Below are positions 9,591 to 18,720 of a DNA stretch of 64,000 nucleotides, piece by piece (positions within the stretch are counted from its first letter, which is position 1; the number at the start of each line of letters is the position of its first letter). The notes beneath the pieces were generated by a model that had not been told where the DNA came from, ran no database searches, and saw only the letters and a list, made by a program, of their open reading frames with translations. This DNA is from RYN-230 sp963717125. GTDB lineage: Bacteria; Actinomycetota; Actinomycetes; Streptosporangiales; Streptosporangiaceae. The stretch spans positions 1 to 64,000 of the forward strand of contig CAVQVG010000013.1 of NCBI GenBank assembly GCA_963717125.1, given 5' to 3'. The translations under genes were made by a program, and so were the position numbers.

Positions 9591-10322
9591 TTCAAGCCCA
9601 GCAAGGCGGCCATCAGGCGGATCCGGGGACGGCTGCGCACAGAAATGCGGTCCCTGCGCGGGGCCAACGCGCAGGCGGTCATCGCCCGGCTCAACCCCAT
9701 CGTCCGGGGCTGGGCCGCCTACTACCGGACGGCGGTGTCCAGCGAGGTCTTCGCAGCGCTGGATCACTACCTGTGGAAGCTCACCTACAAGTGGGCCAAG
9801 CATAGCCACCCGAACAAGCCGGTCCGGTGGATCATCCACCGCTACTTCGGCAAGTTCTGCAAGTCCCGGCAAGACCAGTGGGTCCTCGGCGACCGCGCCA
9901 GCGGCGCCTACATGCTCCGGTTCGCCTGGACGAAAATCGTCAGGCACCAGATGGTCAGGGGAACCTCGTCGACCGACGACCCCGCCCTGGCCAGTTACTG
10001 GGCCGCCCGGCGGCGCAGGGGAATCCCCCGGCCGATAGACACAGCCACCTTGCGGCTCCTGGAGTCCCAGCGTGGCCGATGCCCATCGTGCGGGGAACTA
10101 CTCCTCGACGCCGACCGCCCGCAGCAAAGCCCACGCGAGTGGGAACAATGGCTGACGGTCACCCGCAAAGCGATGACCCGCAACGCGATCATCGCCCAGC
10201 CGGACGGCACGCCCGGCGAGGCTAAACTCCGCCTCCTGCACGCTCACTGCCACCGGCAATCCACCGGAAACCGCAAGAGCCTGGCACTTCTGCCCGCCAG
10301 CGAGCCCACGGGGCTTGCTTGA
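9591..10322 (+). pseudogene. Group II intron-encoded protein, C-terminal fragment (maturase domain X and HNH), 5' truncated
   Basis: The frame reads FKPSKAAIRRIRGRLRTEM and RLNPIVRGWAAYYRT, the thumb/domain X of group II intron maturases. RYFGKF and GAYMLRFAWTKIVRHQM follow, and then a C-terminal HNH-type region (CPSCGELLL...HAHCHRQS). The whole reverse-transcriptase palm with YADD is missing, and the upstream sequence (9480-9590) is only vaguely RT-like with stops. The first in-frame ATG is 9645. The protein cannot support retrohoming alone. Directly after its stop comes a domain V hairpin, so this is the 3' part of a decayed intron. Confidence 0.82.
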
Positions 10323-10351
10323 GCCGGATGCATGGAAACGTGCACGTCCGG
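10321..10351 (+). ncRNA. Group II intron domain V (intron 1)
   Basis: The sequence folds as GAGCCGGA, then TGCATG, a GAAA tetraloop, CGTGCA, a two-base CG bulge and TCCGG. This is the hallmark catalytic domain V: GAAA-capped upper stem, two-nucleotide bulge and GC-rich lower stem. It lies immediately after the maturase stop, as in canonical introns. The expected domain VI does not follow it; a GTGTG motif typical of an intron 5' end does. Confidence 0.75.
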
Positions 10352-10886
10352 TGTGCGCCGTGAGGCGCTTCGTCGTATCCCCGATGCAGTTGGGAGGAAC
10401 TCGGAGGAATGTTCCTGGGTCGCCTGGCTTACCTGGAAGGGAAACCGGAAGGGGACAAGAGCATGCCAGGAAAGCGGTGGCCGTGTGGAGGCGTCCAGGG
10501 CGGGGTGCCGCAAGACCCGCGCGATATGGCCAAGGCTGGATTGCCCTGAAGTCCAATCTCCAGCGGTGAATGTGCGCACCCTCCGGAATGACGCCTGGAA
10601 CCGGTGCCGCGTTATGCCCCGGCATGAACCGTGAGCCGGGGCAGCCTCCGTGACGCGGAGCCCCGCCCAGTGAGGGCGGTCAAGGAGATGAGTGGGCGGC
10701 CTACGTCGTGCTCGATACGTACGGCGAAGACGTACCGCGGGATCGCCTGCGGGGCGCGAGCCCTATGGCGACGGAGTGCCCGTAGTAGTCGCAGGAGTCG
10801 CGACCTGCCGAGGAGGCCGGGAAAGCCGGGCCACAGGGCGAAGGGGCACAGGTGATCTGGATGTCCGGCGATGGGAGGCATGCGTA

Positions 10887-12674
10887 ATGCAGACCGCCGA
10901 AACGGTGCTGGATGTCATCGGCAAGCGAGGTGCGCGAGGTCTGCCGGTGGAACGGCTTTACCGGCAGATGTTCAACCCGCAGTTGTATCTGATGGCCTAC
11001 GGCAAGCTGTACTCCAACAAGGGTGCGATGACGCCGGGGGTCACCGGGGAGACCGTGGACGGCATGTCCCTGGCCAAGATCGGGGCGATCATCAGCGCGC
11101 TGCGCGCCGAGCGCTACCGGTGGCAGCCGGTGAAACGGGTCTACATCCCGAAGAAGAACGGGAAGCAGCGCCCGCTGGGCCTGCCGACCTGGTCGGACAA
11201 GCTGGTCGCCGAAGTCGTGCGACTGCTGCTGGAGGCGTATTACGAGCCCCAGTTCTCCGGCCGCTCCCATGGTTTCCGTCCCGGCCGGGGCTGCCACACC
11301 GCGCTCAGCGAGGTCGTGGAGACCTGGAAGGGAACGCACTGGTTCATCGAGGGAGACATCTCCGACTGTTTCGGCTCGCTGGATCATCAGGTGATGCTGG
11401 CGATCCTGTCGGAGAAGATCCACGATGGCCGGTTCCTGCGGCTGGTCAGCCACATGCTCAGGGCCGGATACCTGGAGGACTGGCGGTGGCACGCCACGCT
11501 CAGCGGCTCGCCGCAGGGCGGCATCGCATCACCAGTCCTGTCCAACGTCTACCTTGACCGGCTCGATCAGTTCGTTGAGCAACGGCTGCTGCCCGAGTAC
11601 AACCTCGGCCGCCGCCGTCGGCCCAACCGGGCGTATCAGGTGCTGGAGTACGCGATCGCGCGGGCCCGCAGGCACCAGGACAGGGCGGAAGCGCGCAGGC
11701 TTATCCTGGCGCGCCGCCAGGTCCCCAGCCAGGACTCCGCCGACCCGGGCTACCGGCGGCTCAGGTATGTCCGTTATGCCGACGACTGGCTGCTGGGGTT
11801 CGCCGGTCCCAGGCGCGAGGCCGAGGACATCAAGTTGAAGATCGCGGCGTTCCTGCATGACGAGCTCAGGCTGGAGCTGTCGCAGTCCAAGACGCTGATC
11901 ACACACGCCACCAGCCAGGCGGCGCGCTTCCTCGGCTACGAGATCAAGGCCCAGCACTCCGACACCAAGATCACCCGGCGGCGCCGGGCGGTCAACGGGG
12001 CAATCGGGCTGTTCGTGCCAAAGACCGTCATCCGGCAACGATGCGCGCTTTACATGAGCAGGGGAAAGCCAGCACAGCGAGGCATGCTGCTGCACGACGA
12101 CGACTTCACCATCGTCGCGAAGTACCAGGCCGAATACGCTGGCCTCGTCCAGTACTACCTGCTGGCTCAGGACGTGTTCCGCCTGGGCCGCCTGCACTGG
12201 GTCATGGAGACCTCGCTGCTCAAGACGCTGGCAGGCAAGCACCGCTCGACAGTTACCGCGATGGCCCGCAAGTACAAGGCCACCGTGGACACTCCCGCCG
12301 GGCCGCGCAAGTGCCTGCAGGTCGTCATCGAGCGCGACAGGGGCAGGAAGCCGCTGGTCACCCGCTTCGGCGGGATCCCGCTCCGGCGAGCGCGCACAGC
12401 CGTCCTTACCGACCAGCGGCCCGTCATGGCCAGCGCCCGGCGCAACGAGCTGATCCACCGGCTCCTGGCCGGGCACTGCGAGATCTGCACGGCCACGGTG
12501 GGCCTGGAGGTCCACCACGTCCGCAAGCTCGCCGACCTGACCAAGCCGGGCCGCCGGGAAAAACCCGCGTGGATGCACTTAATGGCCATGCGACGGCGCA
12601 AGACCCTGATCACCTGCCGCCGCTGCCACGAGGACATTCACGCTGGCCGGGCCACCAAGCCCTACCCGAAATGA
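10887..12674 (+). CDS. ltrA: Group II intron reverse transcriptase/maturase with HNH endonuclease
   Basis: This 595-residue intron-encoded protein splices and retrohomes its host intron. RT motifs in order are KRVYIPKKNGKQRPLGLP (80-100), GFRPGRGCHTAL, EGDISDCFGSLDH, GSPQGGIASPVLSN (207-220) and the catalytic YADD at 297-300. Domain X follows, with SQSKTLITH and FLGYEI. The C-terminus carries an HNH nuclease with paired cysteines (CEIC, HH, CRRCHEDIHAG). I start it at ATG 10887, which has GGGAGG 8 bases upstream; the frame is open further upstream, but that part is intron RNA. It looks intact and could also act in trans on intron 1. Confidence 0.92.
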   Translation: MQTAETVLDVIGKRGARGLPVERLYRQMFNPQLYLMAYGKLYSNKGAMTPGVTGETVDGMSLAKIGAIISALRAERYRWQPVKRVYIPKKNGKQRPLGLPTWSDKLVAEVVRLLLEAYYEPQFSGRSHGFRPGRGCHTALSEVVETWKGTHWFIEGDISDCFGSLDHQVMLAILSEKIHDGRFLRLVSHMLRAGYLEDWRWHATLSGSPQGGIASPVLSNVYLDRLDQFVEQRLLPEYNLGRRRRPNRAYQVLEYAIARARRHQDRAEARRLILARRQVPSQDSADPGYRRLRYVRYADDWLLGFAGPRREAEDIKLKIAAFLHDELRLELSQSKTLITHATSQAARFLGYEIKAQHSDTKITRRRRAVNGAIGLFVPKTVIRQRCALYMSRGKPAQRGMLLHDDDFTIVAKYQAEYAGLVQYYLLAQDVFRLGRLHWVMETSLLKTLAGKHRSTVTAMARKYKATVDTPAGPRKCLQVVIERDRGRKPLVTRFGGIPLRRARTAVLTDQRPVMASARRNELIHRLLAGHCEICTATVGLEVHHVRKLADLTKPGRREKPAWMHLMAMRRRKTLITCRRCHEDIHAGRATKPYPK

Positions 12675-12680
12675 TCACTG

Positions 12681-12716
12681 GAGAGCAGGGTGCGGGGAAA
12701 CTTGCAAGCCCTGTTC
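12681..12716 (+). ncRNA. Group II intron domain V (intron 2)
   Basis: AGCAGGG pairs with CCCTGTT, then TGCGGG, GAAA and CTTGCA form the capped upper stem with a two-base AG bulge. This is a domain V fold 6 bases after the reverse-transcriptase stop. It marks the 3' end region of the complete intron. Confidence 0.75.
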
Positions 12717-12783
12717 GGGAAGAGACCGATGGAAAAGGACCCGGCCAAGGGCACCTCGCCAGCGGTTGACTTCACTCTGAGGG

Positions 12784-12809
12784 GGCCGGGCGCAGCAATG
12801 CGCCCGGCC
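12784..12809. terminator. Strong GC hairpin, terminator-like
   Basis: GGCCGGGCGCA and TGCGCCCGGCC are perfect 11-bp arms around a GCAA loop. No long T-run follows. It lies just downstream of the expected intron 3' end and beyond the 3' end of the minus-strand AlkZ-like gene, so it could end transcription from either side. Some bacterial introns also insert next to terminator hairpins. Confidence 0.6.
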
Positions 12810-12864
12810 TACCCGGCCATTGACGGCGGTGCGCTCATGCCGCTGCTGGGATCGAGCGCGATGG

Positions 12865-13944
12865 TCACGGCAGGGTGAGCTGAGCCGTGAGCCCCAGGTA
12901 CTCGCCGTACCGTTTGGCGGCCTGCTCGAGGGCTTCGGTCTCCGGGGGTGTCAGGGCCCGGTAAGGGCGCAGGTCGAACTGCGCGTGGCCGTGGGCGATG
13001 GTGCGCCGCATGGCAGCGAGGAGTTGTGCATCGACCAGGGCCATCCCAGTCGCACTCTCCCGGGTGCGTGGCACGTCGCCGGCGGCATCGAGCACCCAGC
13101 GGGAGGCCTGGTAGCCGCGGTATGTCTCATCGAGGATCTGCAGAAGGTGGGCTGCGGGCTGCTGCGGGCCGCTGGGCGGCTCTCCGGGGGGGTGCCAGAA
13201 GGTGCGACCGTCGTGCTGGAACGAGCCGAGCTGGTCACGGACCTGGTGCAGGCCGGCGCGCACGTCGGTGAGGGTGAGCGTCGCCCAGTAAGCGAGGTCG
13301 CGTTCGGTCGCCGGGCCATGCCCGGTGAAGTAGCGCAGGGCGAGCTCGGCCAGGGCCTCGGGCCGCCCGAGCCGGCGTGGCGCCGGCACGCGTTCATCCA
13401 TCAGCGCGTAGGTGTGCTCGCCGCCGGCCACTGGACCGCTGCAGATCAGACCCTCCAGCTCGGCGTGGGCCAGCAGGATCATCAGCACCTGCCCGCTGCC
13501 CTTGGTACCGCCCTCGCGCAGTTCGTCAGCCAACTGCCCGCGGGTGAGCTGTCCCCGGCTCGCCAATGCCTCCATGAGGGTAGCGACCGCGTGCTCGATC
13601 GAGCGCTCATCGAGACCGTGGCTGTCGCGTAGCTGCTGGCCGGTGACTCGCCGTACCCGGGGACCGGTCAGGTCGAGCAGCCAGCCGACGTCCTCGGCCC
13701 GCACGAAATGCCACGTGGGCCGCAGCACGTGCGTGCGAAGGACGGCACCCCCGTCGAGGAGGGCCGCCAGGTCGGCCTGGTCCGGGTTCGATGTGCGCGA
13801 GGCCACTGCCCAAGCCGCCTGACTGGGGTTTTCTGCCTGCACGGCCAGCAGCGAACCTACCGCCTCGCGCGCCGACACGGCGCCGGGCGAGACCAGGTGC
13901 TGAGTTCGCAACCGCCAGCGAGCAATGTCAAGGTCCGTCACCAT
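12865..13944 (-). CDS. Winged-helix DNA-binding protein, AlkZ/YcaQ-like (DUF1006) glycosylase family
   Basis: This 359-residue protein resembles the HTH_42/AlkZ family, whose studied members unhook interstrand crosslinks or excise alkylated bases. Family features are the opening IARWRLRTQHL, the segment LLAVQAENPSQAAWAV, where active members carry a Q-x-Q/D catalytic motif, and HVLRPTWHFVRAEDVGWLL. Here the motif reads Q-A-E-N, so the second catalytic residue differs and activity is uncertain. I chose ATG 13944, with GGGAGGG about 7 bases upstream, over an ATG at 14028. It stands alone between the intron and a VOC gene. Confidence 0.78.
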   Translation of the reverse strand: MVTDLDIARWRLRTQHLVSPGAVSAREAVGSLLAVQAENPSQAAWAVASRTSNPDQADLAALLDGGAVLRTHVLRPTWHFVRAEDVGWLLDLTGPRVRRVTGQQLRDSHGLDERSIEHAVATLMEALASRGQLTRGQLADELREGGTKGSGQVLMILLAHAELEGLICSGPVAGGEHTYALMDERVPAPRRLGRPEALAELALRYFTGHGPATERDLAYWATLTLTDVRAGLHQVRDQLGSFQHDGRTFWHPPGEPPSGPQQPAAHLLQILDETYRGYQASRWVLDAAGDVPRTRESATGMALVDAQLLAAMRRTIAHGHAQFDLRPYRALTPPETEALEQAAKRYGEYLGLTAQLTLP

Positions 13945-14294
13945 GCCGCCACCCTCCCGGACCGAACTGGAACACGCTAGCGGAGGGTGCTGACATCCGG
14001 GCCACGCGGCGAATCTGTTGAATTCCAAGGGGTGGCCGCTGCGAGCGTGCCGACCAGCAGCCTAGCCATCCGCTCTAGCCGCGATCAGGCAATCTGAGCA
14101 ATTCCGCTAGAGATTACGGCACCACTTCCAAGTCCAGACCTGGCCCCAACATGTGCACGCTCTCACACCGAACTGAACGCACTGATCTGCCGCTGCGGCT
14201 GCGAGCATGCGGTTCGGTCTTGAAAGTCAACACGCGGTTCCCTGCCTTGCGAGTTGCGGCCAGCTGACCGTCGACCGGATGTGGGTCACTCGGC

Positions 14295-14663
14295 TCAGGG
14301 ACGGCACAGGCAGAACTCGTTGCCTTCGGGGTCGGCCAGTACATACCAGCTGCGGGCTCCCTGGCCTACGTCAACCTGGCGCGCGCCCAGGGCCAGCAGC
14401 CGGTCCAGTTCGGCCGCCTGGTCGCGGCTGACCGGCTTGATGTCGAGATGCAGCCGGTTCTTGACCGTCTTCGGGCCGTCCGGCACGGACCGGAAGTCGA
14501 TCTCGAACGGGCCGCCGTCGATCCCGATCGTGACGCCATAGCCGCCGCGGTTGACCAGCTGCCAGCCCAGCGCCGCGGCCCAGAACCGGGCGAGCAGCTC
14601 GGCGTCGGTGGCATCGATGACCAGGGAGGCGACCAGGTTGTTCACGTGCTGGTGATAGCACAT
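14295..14663 (-). CDS. VOC-superfamily (glyoxalase/bleomycin-resistance fold) protein
   Basis: This is a protein of about 122 residues with one VOC module: SLVIDATDAELLARFWAAALGW, then RLHLDIK, then LADPEGNEFCLC. The last motif, a metal-binding 'DPEGNEF' strand, is typical of actinobacterial glyoxalase-like proteins. Such proteins bind or convert small ligands, and none can be assigned here. An ATG at 14717 is an alternative start; I prefer 14663 by family length. Confidence 0.82.
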   Translation of the reverse strand: MCYHQHVNNLVASLVIDATDAELLARFWAAALGWQLVNRGGYGVTIGIDGGPFEIDFRSVPDGPKTVKNRLHLDIKPVSRDQAAELDRLLALGARQVDVGQGARSWYVLADPEGNEFCLCRP

Positions 14664-14839
14664 CGCAGCGGTGAACGGCCACTGGTTATGCCAGCTGCCG
14701 GCAGGCTCCGGATGCACCCGCCATTGTCCTGCAGTAGCTCGAAACGATGCGCGCTCATGGCGCAGTCAGGGTAGGTCACAACGGTGGCCGGGGGTTGGAC
14801 GTCTCTGTAGGGTGCTGTTGGCCTTCCCAGGGAGGATCC

Positions 14840-15250
14840 ATGACTTTGTACGGACGGGATGATCTGGTCTGGGATGAGCTGGCGCAGGTAGGGCTGGAGT
14901 TCCTAGTCGAGCGGGCACGCCTGCGGAAACTTACCTCGTATACCGAGCTCAATGCCACTCTGGTGCGGCGCACTGGCCTGCCTGGCTTTGACTTCAGCCG
15001 CGCCGACGAGCGCGCAGCGATGGGCCATCTGCTGTATCTGATCGTGGAGCTGAACCGGCCAGCGACTGGCCTGATGATCTCGGCTCTGGTGAGCTACCTG
15101 GACGCCAACGATGCGGGCAGCGGGTTTTACGGCTACGCGCAAGATCTGGGGATGCTTCCGCGGAACACGTCGGCGATGCAGAAGTTGGAGTTCTGGGCCG
15201 GGCAGATCAAGGCGCTGCATGAGTACTACGCGGCCGGGCGGCCTGTATGA
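14840..15250 (+). CDS. Hypothetical protein, helical, 136 residues
   Basis: I do not recognise this family. A good ribosome binding site (GGGAGG, 5 bases upstream) marks ATG 14840. The protein is acidic to neutral and mostly helical, with no signal peptide or membrane segment. Readable stretches are SYTELNATLVRRTGLPGFDF and NRPATGLMISALVSYLD; the latter resembles helical segments found in small proteins next to restriction or nuclease genes. It lies beside remnants of an NB-ARC/TPR and a nuclease-like gene, so an accessory role in that lost locus is possible. Confidence 0.6.
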   Translation: MTLYGRDDLVWDELAQVGLEFLVERARLRKLTSYTELNATLVRRTGLPGFDFSRADERAAMGHLLYLIVELNRPATGLMISALVSYLDANDAGSGFYGYAQDLGMLPRNTSAMQKLEFWAGQIKALHEYYAAGRPV

Positions 15251-15352
15251 GCATGCGGAACCCCCAACTACGAAGCGTGGCAGAAAGGCTGGTCGAACCG
15301 CGCCGACTCGCCGGCCTGGTGTCGCTCCGCGCCGTTTTGCAAATAGCTGTGC

Positions 15353-15511
15353 TTAGGAGCGCTTTCGCGGGTCAACTGCCGCTCCCTTGAGCACCTGCAG
15401 GGAGGTTGCTCCTGGTAATCCGGCAAGTAAGCCATCGATTCGGCCCAGAGTCTGCTGGCGGAAAGCGTCCACGGCGGACTTGCCAGCGTCGGTCCGCTCG
15501 GTGAATACGGG
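15353..15511 (-). pseudogene. Regulator C-terminal remnant (MarR-like)
   Basis: The minus strand reads VFTERTDAGKSAVDAFRQQ and then LGRIDGLLAGLPGATSLQVL before a TAA stop. The 'T..GK.AVDAFR..' pattern resembles the dimerisation tail of MarR-type regulators. There is no start or DNA-binding part; the frame ends directly against the stop of the NB-ARC/TPR fragment. I take it as a truncated gene tail. Confidence 0.4.
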
Positions 15512-16891
15512 CTAATTCACAGGACGCCCAGCGTCAGCTTCCGCTTTCCCGGTCCAGTCGGCGAGATTGCTGCGGGTGGTGAGGGTGTCGGGGTGGTCTG
15601 GGCCGAGTGCCCGCTCTTGCATGGGCAGCAGCGCGGCGTACTGGTCCCGGGCCGCGGCCGGATCTCCCGCCTCCCCGGTCCAGCGGGCGAGGCGATCGTG
15701 GGCGATGAGAGCGTCGGGATGGTCGGGGCCGAGCACCCGCTGTCGCATGGGTAGCAGTGCGGTGTACTGGTCGCGTGCGCTTGCTGGATCCCCCGCCTGC
15801 CCCGCCCAGCGGGCAAGGCTGTGCCGGATGTAGAGGGTATCTGGGTGCTCCGGGCCGAGGACCCGCTCAAACACGGGCAGCAGCGCTGCCGCCTGGTCGC
15901 GGGCCGCGGCTGGATTCCCCGCCTTGCCAGTCCAGCGGGCGACGTTGTTGCGAGTGACCAGGGTGTCCGGGTGCTCGGGGCCGAGGGCACGCGACCGGGC
16001 GTCGGCAATTCTGCGGGAGAGGTCCCGCGCGGCGGCAGGGCTGCCGCTGTGGCCGAGATACTCTGCGGTCCGCGCCATACCCTCGCTGTCATGAGCCAAG
16101 GCAGCTTGAGCGTGCGGGAGCAAGGGGGCGAACACCGGCCAGGTTTGCGGCGCATCGGTCCTGGCCGGGATCGCCGCCTCGATCACCGCGGCGGCGGCCT
16201 GCCGCCACTGCGTGAGCAGATCGCCGGCCATCTGATCCACCGTCACCGCCCGCACCAGCCGGTGTACCGATATGAGCCCGTCGCCAGCCGGGGTGACTAG
16301 CGAGTGCCGGCGCAGTGCGGCGATCGCGTCATCGGCGGCCAGCGGGTCATCCAGCAATAGCTCTAGGGCAGGCGCCACCTGGGCGCTGAACTCTGCGGTC
16401 GGCCCGGGGCGGGGCTGGAGAAGCAGGGGCAGCGGGACCGGCTCGGGCGCGCAGCACGCCAGCAGGCGTAGCAGGCCGACCGTAGACGGCGCAGACTGCT
16501 CCAGCCGGCCGAGCGCCAGGGACCAGGTGGTCGCCACTGTTCCGCTGTACCCGGTCGGCTCGCCGCGGCGGAGCATGTCCGGCCGCCGTTGTTTGAACAG
16601 GGTCAGATGCCGTGCCAGGGTGCCGCCGGTCGCCAGGATGTAGGCGGCAGCCTGCGCCAGTGCGAGCGGCAGGCCGTCCAGCTCGCTGGCCAGTTCCCGG
16701 GCGGCCTGCTGGTCCGGGTCGCTGGTGCGGGTGACGAGGAAGTCTGCGGCGACCTCGGTATCCAGGACTGGCACTGGCAGGGGCTGGCCGTGCGGCCAGT
16801 CTGGGTTTTGGCTGGTGATCAGTATCCGGCCGGGCCCCGCCGGTGGCAGGAATCGTTCGACAGATGCCAGGTCGGGCGCATTGTCGAACAC
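15512..16891 (-). pseudogene. NB-ARC/STAND ATPase with C-terminal TPR repeats, N-terminal half missing
   Basis: The open frame begins within the Walker B region (GWLLVFDNAPD) and runs through the GRILITSQNPDW strand and the winged-helix part (SELDGLPLALAQAAAYI). It ends in at least four tetratricopeptide repeats of the ALGPEHPDTL...LARWTG type. The P-loop and everything before it are missing, and a stop lies in frame at about 16958. The GTG at 16891 could start translation, but the product would lack nucleotide binding. Intact members are AfsR/SARP-like or defence signal ATPases. The break coincides with the beginning of another truncated gene on the opposite strand. Confidence 0.8.
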
Positions 16892-16930
16892 CAGCAGCCA
16901 CCCGGCTGAGAACGTGCCGACAAGCTGGCC

Positions 16931-17173
16931 GTGCTGCAGCTGGCCAATTACCTGTCACGGCATGGAACTGGGCTCTTCGGAATACTGCTGACGCGACGGG
17001 GTCTGAATGAGAGCGCCAAATGGACACGACGCGAGCACTGGGTGCTGCACGACAAGATGGTCATCGGCTTGGATGACGAGGATATGCAGCAGATGCTGCT
17101 GACGAAGCTAGCTGGCAATAATCCGGCTGACCTGATTCAGCAGCGGATCGAGGACTTCCGGCTGAGGATTTAA
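16931..17173 (+). pseudogene. C-terminal remnant, restriction-endonuclease-like protein
   Basis: The plus strand reads LQLANYLSRHGTGLFGILLT, EHWVLHDKMVI and a final segment ending RIEDFRLRI. Its shape (an internal strand, a helix and a conserved IEDFRL tail) resembles C-termini of actinobacterial restriction-endonuclease-like proteins, but the identification is from memory of the family. No N-terminal part or ribosome binding site exists. It abuts the truncated NB-ARC gene, so a rearrangement removed the 5' parts of both. Confidence 0.5.
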
Positions 17174-17335
17174 CGGCATTTGTGCCCCAAGCCAAGACGC
17201 GCCCATCTGCCGCTGGTCGGGCGTTTCGTTCCTCGCGCGTAGGCAGCGGGAGAGACCTATCCTGGCCTGGTACTTGAACTGAGCGGCATCGATCTGGATA
17301 TCGCCAGCGCGCTGGCCAACCCGGCCGGCTATTAG
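17174..17335. other. Short stretch without a recognisable gene
   Basis: Between the nuclease-like remnant and the IS5 remnant. I see nothing convincing; the region is probably rearrangement debris. Confidence 0.4.
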
Positions 17336-17480
17336 CAGCGCACCACCGTAGAACGCGCCTTCTGCAAGCTCCGCCAGCGCCGCGCCGTGGCGACCAGGTA
17401 CGACAAACGCGACTACGTCTGGCGCGGCACCATCGATGGGGCCTCGATTAGGATCTGGCTCCGCGACCCCCGTCCCATGA
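17336..17480 (+). pseudogene. IS5-family transposase C-terminal remnant
   Basis: The frame QRTTVERAFCKLRQRR followed by VATRYDKRDYVWRG and IRIWLRD is the classic C-terminal end of IS5-type DDE transposases: the 'VER.F..LK..R..ATRYDK' block with the catalytic Glu. A TAG precedes it in frame, and the rest of the element is gone. Confidence 0.8.
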
Positions 17481-17618
17481 TCTGCGGGACACGCTCCAGC
17501 GCTGCCGTGGGCGATGGCAATCGAGACCGTCTCCGGCCTTGAGGAACAAGGAACAGCCGTGTGTTTTGCGGGTGCAGATCAGGGTGAACGGGAATCGGCG
17601 TGTCTCCCGTCCGGATCC

Positions 17619-17984
17619 TCAGTGACGCTTGACCGCAAGGTCCAGCACCAGCGCGGCCACGGCTAGCAGAAGGTACCCGTTCGCCAGGCCGAACTGCGGC
17701 GAATAATCGCCTGCACGGACGTGGGTGTAGATGGCACAGACGAAGAACAGGATGAGGCCGATGGCGGCCGCCGTGCCGATCAGTGGCACGCCGATGAGGC
17801 CGAGCAGCAGGCCGGCCGCGCCCGCTGTCTTGAGGGTGCCTATCGGGAAGGTCAGCCATGCTTCTGGCACGCCTGCCCTGGCCATGCCGGGGAGGATGGG
17901 CTTGAAGTGGAGGATGGCGGCGATGCCTGAGAAGGCGTTGGCGGCGATGGTGAGGATGGTGACAATGACGTAGGCGGCGAACAT
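17619..17984 (-). CDS. DoxX-family membrane protein
   Basis: This is a 121-residue protein with four membrane segments: about residues 5-25, 45-68, 70-92 and 97-118. The opening FAAYVIVTILTIAANAFSGIA and PEAWLTFPIGTLKTAGAAGL are typical of DoxX-like proteins of actinomycetes. They are often found with redox enzymes and thought to support quinone or thiol homeostasis. It is the last gene of a three-gene minus-strand operon (NmrA, SDR, DoxX) with gaps of about 30 bases, divergent from a MarR gene. Confidence 0.85.
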   Translation of the reverse strand: MFAAYVIVTILTIAANAFSGIAAILHFKPILPGMARAGVPEAWLTFPIGTLKTAGAAGLLLGLIGVPLIGTAAAIGLILFFVCAIYTHVRAGDYSPQFGLANGYLLLAVAALVLDLAVKRH

Positions 17985-18011
17985 GGGAACTCCGGTGATT
18001 TCCTCGGTCCG

Positions 18012-18689
18012 CTAGCTGGCGACGCCGATGGTCTGCCTGATCGTCTCGGGTTGATCGAGTGCGCGGAGCATGTAGTGGGCGACGTCAGCGCGTGAAATGA
18101 AGAGGCCGCGCCGGAGGTTTCGCCCGTGGGCGGTCCGGTAGGTGCCGGTCAGCGGCTTGCCGGTCAGCCGTGGCGGTCGTACGGCAGTCCAGTCCAGGCC
18201 GCTGTCGCGGAGGATGTCTTCCATCTGCGCGAGGTCGGCGTAATGCTTGCGTAGCGCGGCCTTGGTCAGCGGGTTGAGCAAGTGCGCCATGATGAACCCG
18301 TCGCCGGGGTCGTGCTTGGGTGGGTTCGGCCTGGCGGGTGACGGCACGGTCCCGATGGGAGCGGCGCTGACGACGACGATGCGTCGTACGCCGGTTGCCT
18401 TCATCGCCGCGGTGATGGCCTGCGTGCCCCGCGTGGCGATTCCGGCCTCGGCGTTCGATCGTGGACCCAGGCCGGACAGCACTGCGCCCGCTCCTTCGAC
18501 GGCGGACTCGAGCGTTGCTCGGTCCGCGGCCGCTAGGTCGGCTGTGACGACGCGTACCTGTCTGGACAGCTCGCCGGGCAGGTTCTGGGGGTTGCGGACG
18601 ACCACGGTGACATCGTGGCCCGCGTCGAGGGCCTGCTCGAGGATCTGCCGGCCGATGCCACCGGTCGCTGCGAAAATCGTGAGTTTCAT
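18012..18689 (-). CDS. NAD(P)H-binding SDR protein
   Basis: This is a 225-residue atypical short-chain dehydrogenase. The N-terminal dinucleotide motif TIFAATGGIGRQIL, the strand VRVVTADLAA, and GVRRIVVVSAAP and LDWTAVRPPRLTG are characteristic of NAD(P)H-binding NmrA/HSCARG-like proteins, which may act as redox sensors or flavin/quinone reductases. There is no YxxxK pair in the usual place. A TAGGAGC site precedes the ATG. It is the middle gene of the MarR-controlled operon. Confidence 0.87.
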   Translation of the reverse strand: MKLTIFAATGGIGRQILEQALDAGHDVTVVVRNPQNLPGELSRQVRVVTADLAAADRATLESAVEGAGAVLSGLGPRSNAEAGIATRGTQAITAAMKATGVRRIVVVSAAPIGTVPSPARPNPPKHDPGDGFIMAHLLNPLTKAALRKHYADLAQMEDILRDSGLDWTAVRPPRLTGKPLTGTYRTAHGRNLRRGLFISRADVAHYMLRALDQPETIRQTIGVAS

Positions 18690-18720
18690 CTGGTGCTCCT
18701 AGGTTGGATAGGGGTTCTGT

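Larger units (their letters stand above)
10351..12775 (+). mobile_element. Group II intron 2 with full-length reverse transcriptase (3' end approximate)
   Basis: A GTGTGCGCC (GUGYG consensus) starts directly at the end of intron 1 domain V. It is followed by about 535 bases without a gene, the right length for intron domains I-III, then the reverse transcriptase in domain IV and a second domain V at 12681. An alternative GTGCG at 10574 would leave only about 310 bases for domains I-III, which is short. The 3' end is placed by the expected spacing after domain V and is not exact. The arrangement suggests intron 2 inserted into intron 1. Confidence 0.6.

Noticed and set aside
10572..10890. GTGCGCACC at about 10572 as the 5' end of intron 2
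   Set aside because: It would leave only about 310 bases for intron domains I-III; the GTGTG at 10351 gives a normal length.
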